Source of the DNA: an uncultured Clostridia bacterium
GTDB taxonomy: Bacteria > Bacillota > Clostridia > Oscillospirales > CAG-272
Direction: 5' to 3'
Assembly (NCBI GenBank): GCA_947631245.1
Contig: CANRKP010000002.1
Location: forward strand, 64,001 to 117,313
Length of the DNA stretch: 53,313 nt
The notes beneath the pieces are model-generated. The model was not told the origin of the DNA. It ran no database searches and was given only the letters and a program-made list of their open reading frames with translations. Shown in pieces: positions 52,413 to 53,313 of this stretch. Position 1 is the first letter of the stretch, and each line of letters opens with the position of its first letter. The position numbers and the translations under genes were made by a program.

Positions 52413-52937
52413 ATGACAGGATTTGTTAAGACGGAACCGAGGAAGATAGAGGGGAACGTTTTTGAGATGATAGGAGACGAGTGGATGCTCGTCACCGCGT
52501 CCGACAAGGACGGGAAATTCAACACGATGACGGCAAGCTGGGGCGGCGTTGGCGTTTTGTGGGGTGAGCCCGTCGCGTTCGTTTTCGTCCGCCCGCAGAG
52601 GTATACGCACGAGTTTGTGGAGTCGGGAGATAAGGCGACGCTGTCGTTTTTCCGCGGCGGATACAAGAAGGAGCTCGGCTACTGCGGCAAGGTGAGCGGG
52701 CGCGATACGGACAAGATCGCGGACACGGGGCTCACGCCGGTGAAGACGGATGAGGGCGCCGTCGGCTTTGCGGAAGCGGAGCTTGTGCTTTCGTGCAGAA
52801 AGCTCTATACAGACAAACTTCGCGAGGCGGGTTTTCACGACGAGGCGATTCGCGCCGCAAGCTACCCGAGCAGAGATTATCATACGGTGTGCGTCTATAA
52901 GATAGAGGGCGTATACGAGAAAAAAGAGGAAAAATAA
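52413..52937 (+). CDS. flavin reductase-like FMN-binding protein
   Basis: 174 aa. The FMN-binding split-barrel pattern is visible: WMLVTASDKDGKFNTMTASW, then VLWGEPVAFVFVRPQRYTHEF, then ATLSFFRGGYKKELGYCG and GRDTDKI. The family includes NAD(P)H-flavin oxidoreductases and simple FMN-binding proteins; the exact substrate is unclear. GAGGAG lies before the ATG. It is a single-gene unit pointing away from rny and is followed by the tRNA-Trp gene. Confidence 0.85.
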   Translation: MTGFVKTEPRKIEGNVFEMIGDEWMLVTASDKDGKFNTMTASWGGVGVLWGEPVAFVFVRPQRYTHEFVESGDKATLSFFRGGYKKELGYCGKVSGRDTDKIADTGLTPVKTDEGAVGFAEAELVLSCRKLYTDKLREAGFHDEAIRAASYPSRDYHTVCVYKIEGVYEKKEEK

Positions 52938-52982
52938 ACATAAATATATGAGCGGAAGAGCGAAAAATCCTCAAAAAAGCTA

Positions 52983-53011
52983 TTGCAAAAGGATTTTTGT
53001 TGTGATATAAT
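52983..53011 (+). promoter_or_regulatory. promoter of tRNA-Trp (extended -10)
   Basis: TTGCAA (52983-52988), 17 bp, TGATATAAT (TATAAT at 53006-53011). Transcription starts about 20 nt before the tRNA 5' end. Confidence 0.75.
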
Positions 53012-53040
53012 GCAGTACGGCTCCCAAAAGGGGGCTGAAT

Positions 53041-53113
53041 AGGGGTATAGCTCAGCTGGTAGAGTACCGGTCTCCAAAACCGTGGGTCGCGGGTTCGAAT
53101 CCTCCTGCCCCTG
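53041..53113 (+). tRNA. tRNA-Trp (anticodon CCA)
   Basis: 73 nt with a complete cloverleaf: acceptor AGGGGTA/TGCCCCT (one G-T pair), D-loop with AGCTGGTAGAG, anticodon loop CTCCAAA with CCA, T-loop GTTCGAATC and discriminator G. The 3' CCA is not encoded. The outermost pair of the anticodon stem (27-43) is C-T instead of a Watson-Crick pair. A strong promoter and terminator flank it, so it is a single-gene transcript. Confidence 0.95.
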
Positions 53114-53116
53114 ACT

Positions 53117-53153
53117 AAAACGCACTGAAATCAGTCGATTTCAGTGCGTTTTT
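53117..53153 (+). terminator. terminator of tRNA-Trp
   Basis: AAAACGCACTGAAAT (53117-53131) pairs exactly with ATTTCAGTGCGTTTT (53138-53152) across a 6-nt loop, followed by a further T. This is a strong intrinsic terminator 4 bp past the tRNA. Confidence 0.92.
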
Positions 53154-53255
53154 CGTTATTGATTTGTGCGACCTGTCACAGTGGAAGGTCGGCGGAATTG
53201 GTGCAAAAGCGCCGATTGCAGCGTGGTGACAGCGAGAAAAGGCGTGGATATAGTC

Positions 53256-53313
53256 TTACTGGAGCGACCTTTTTCTTGGATATTCCTTATACAAGCGACC
53301 GTCCAGCATACTG
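53256..53313 (-). CDS. possible C-terminus of an ORF entering from the right edge
   Basis: On the minus strand an open frame runs in from the edge, reads MLDGRLYKEYPRKRSLQ and ends at TAA (53256-53258). It is only 18 codons, so it may be chance. The 102 bp to its left (53154-53255) hold no ORF but a distant inverted pair CTGTCAC/GTGACAG. The position behind a tRNA gene would fit an integrated element, but nothing here proves one. Confidence 0.25.
   Translation of the reverse strand, partial: SMLDGRLYKEYPRKRSLQ

Noticed and set aside
52895..53125. minus-strand ORF across the tRNA-Trp gene
   Set aside because: The translation EDSNPRPTVLETGTLPAELY is the well-known artefact of reading a tRNA gene in antisense.
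53154..53313. integrated element beside tRNA-Trp
   Set aside because: No integrase, no repeat of the tRNA 3' end and only 160 bp visible; not enough to call.

Overview
The window looks like a G+C-rich Bacillota chromosome, most likely a Clostridia/Oscillospirales-type anaerobe, around its replication origin. The evidence is the block rpmH-rnpA-yidD-yidC-khpB-mnmE on one side of dnaA and dnaA-dnaN-recF-remB-gyrB-gyrA on the other, together with AddAB, Noc/ParA/ParB, RNase Y/YmdB, WalJ and a LexA-type recA operator. The glycan genes (GH43, GH112 phosphorylase, a galactokinase-family kinase) would suit a gut organism; that habitat is an inference.

Layout. 1-1.6 kb: the end of a carboxylesterase and a GH43 glycosidase (+). 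1.7-15.7 kb: a leftward series holding DUF4298, an MGMT-like protein, cca, gap, and a probable operon of GH112 phosphorylase, QueG-like protein, IMPase, addB and addA. 16.0-22.2 kb: a rightward segregation block of noc, two inverted parS sites, parA, parB, serS, two membrane-anchored proteins (one with MORN repeats), and a small AT-rich insert carrying a TfoX-like gene. 22.3-26.8 kb: leftward mnmE, khpB, yidC, yidD, rnpA, rpmH. 27.1-28.9 kb: dnaA and the probable oriC, with three DnaA boxes spaced 12 bp apart, a DnaA-trio-like run and an AT-rich stretch. 28.9-42.1 kb: rightward dnaN, recF, remB, gyrB, gyrA, a lipoprotein, recA, recX, rimO, pgsA and small membrane/regulator genes. 42.2-52.1 kb: leftward rsmG, mnmG, a WG-repeat protein, rlmH, walJ, a membrane protein, a galactokinase-family kinase, ymdB and rny. 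52.4-53.3 kb: a flavin reductase and tRNA-Trp.

How the genes work together. The centre handles initiation (DnaA, oriC), the sliding clamp (DnaN), repair (RecF, RecA, RecX, AddAB), supercoiling (gyrase) and segregation (ParAB-parS, Noc). The flanks carry translation and RNA enzymes (MnmE/MnmG, RsmG, RlmH, RimO, Cca, RnpA, RNase Y) and membrane biogenesis (YidC, YidD, PgsA). The GH112 enzyme would release galactose 1-phosphate.

No phage, CRISPR array, intact transposon or obviously new multi-gene system was found. The most notable points are the apparent rearrangement of the noc-par and mnmG-rsmG blocks around oriC, and residue changes at normally conserved positions in GyrA, YidC, DnaA, AddB and the galactokinase-family protein. 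All functions are read from sequence motifs; no database search was run.
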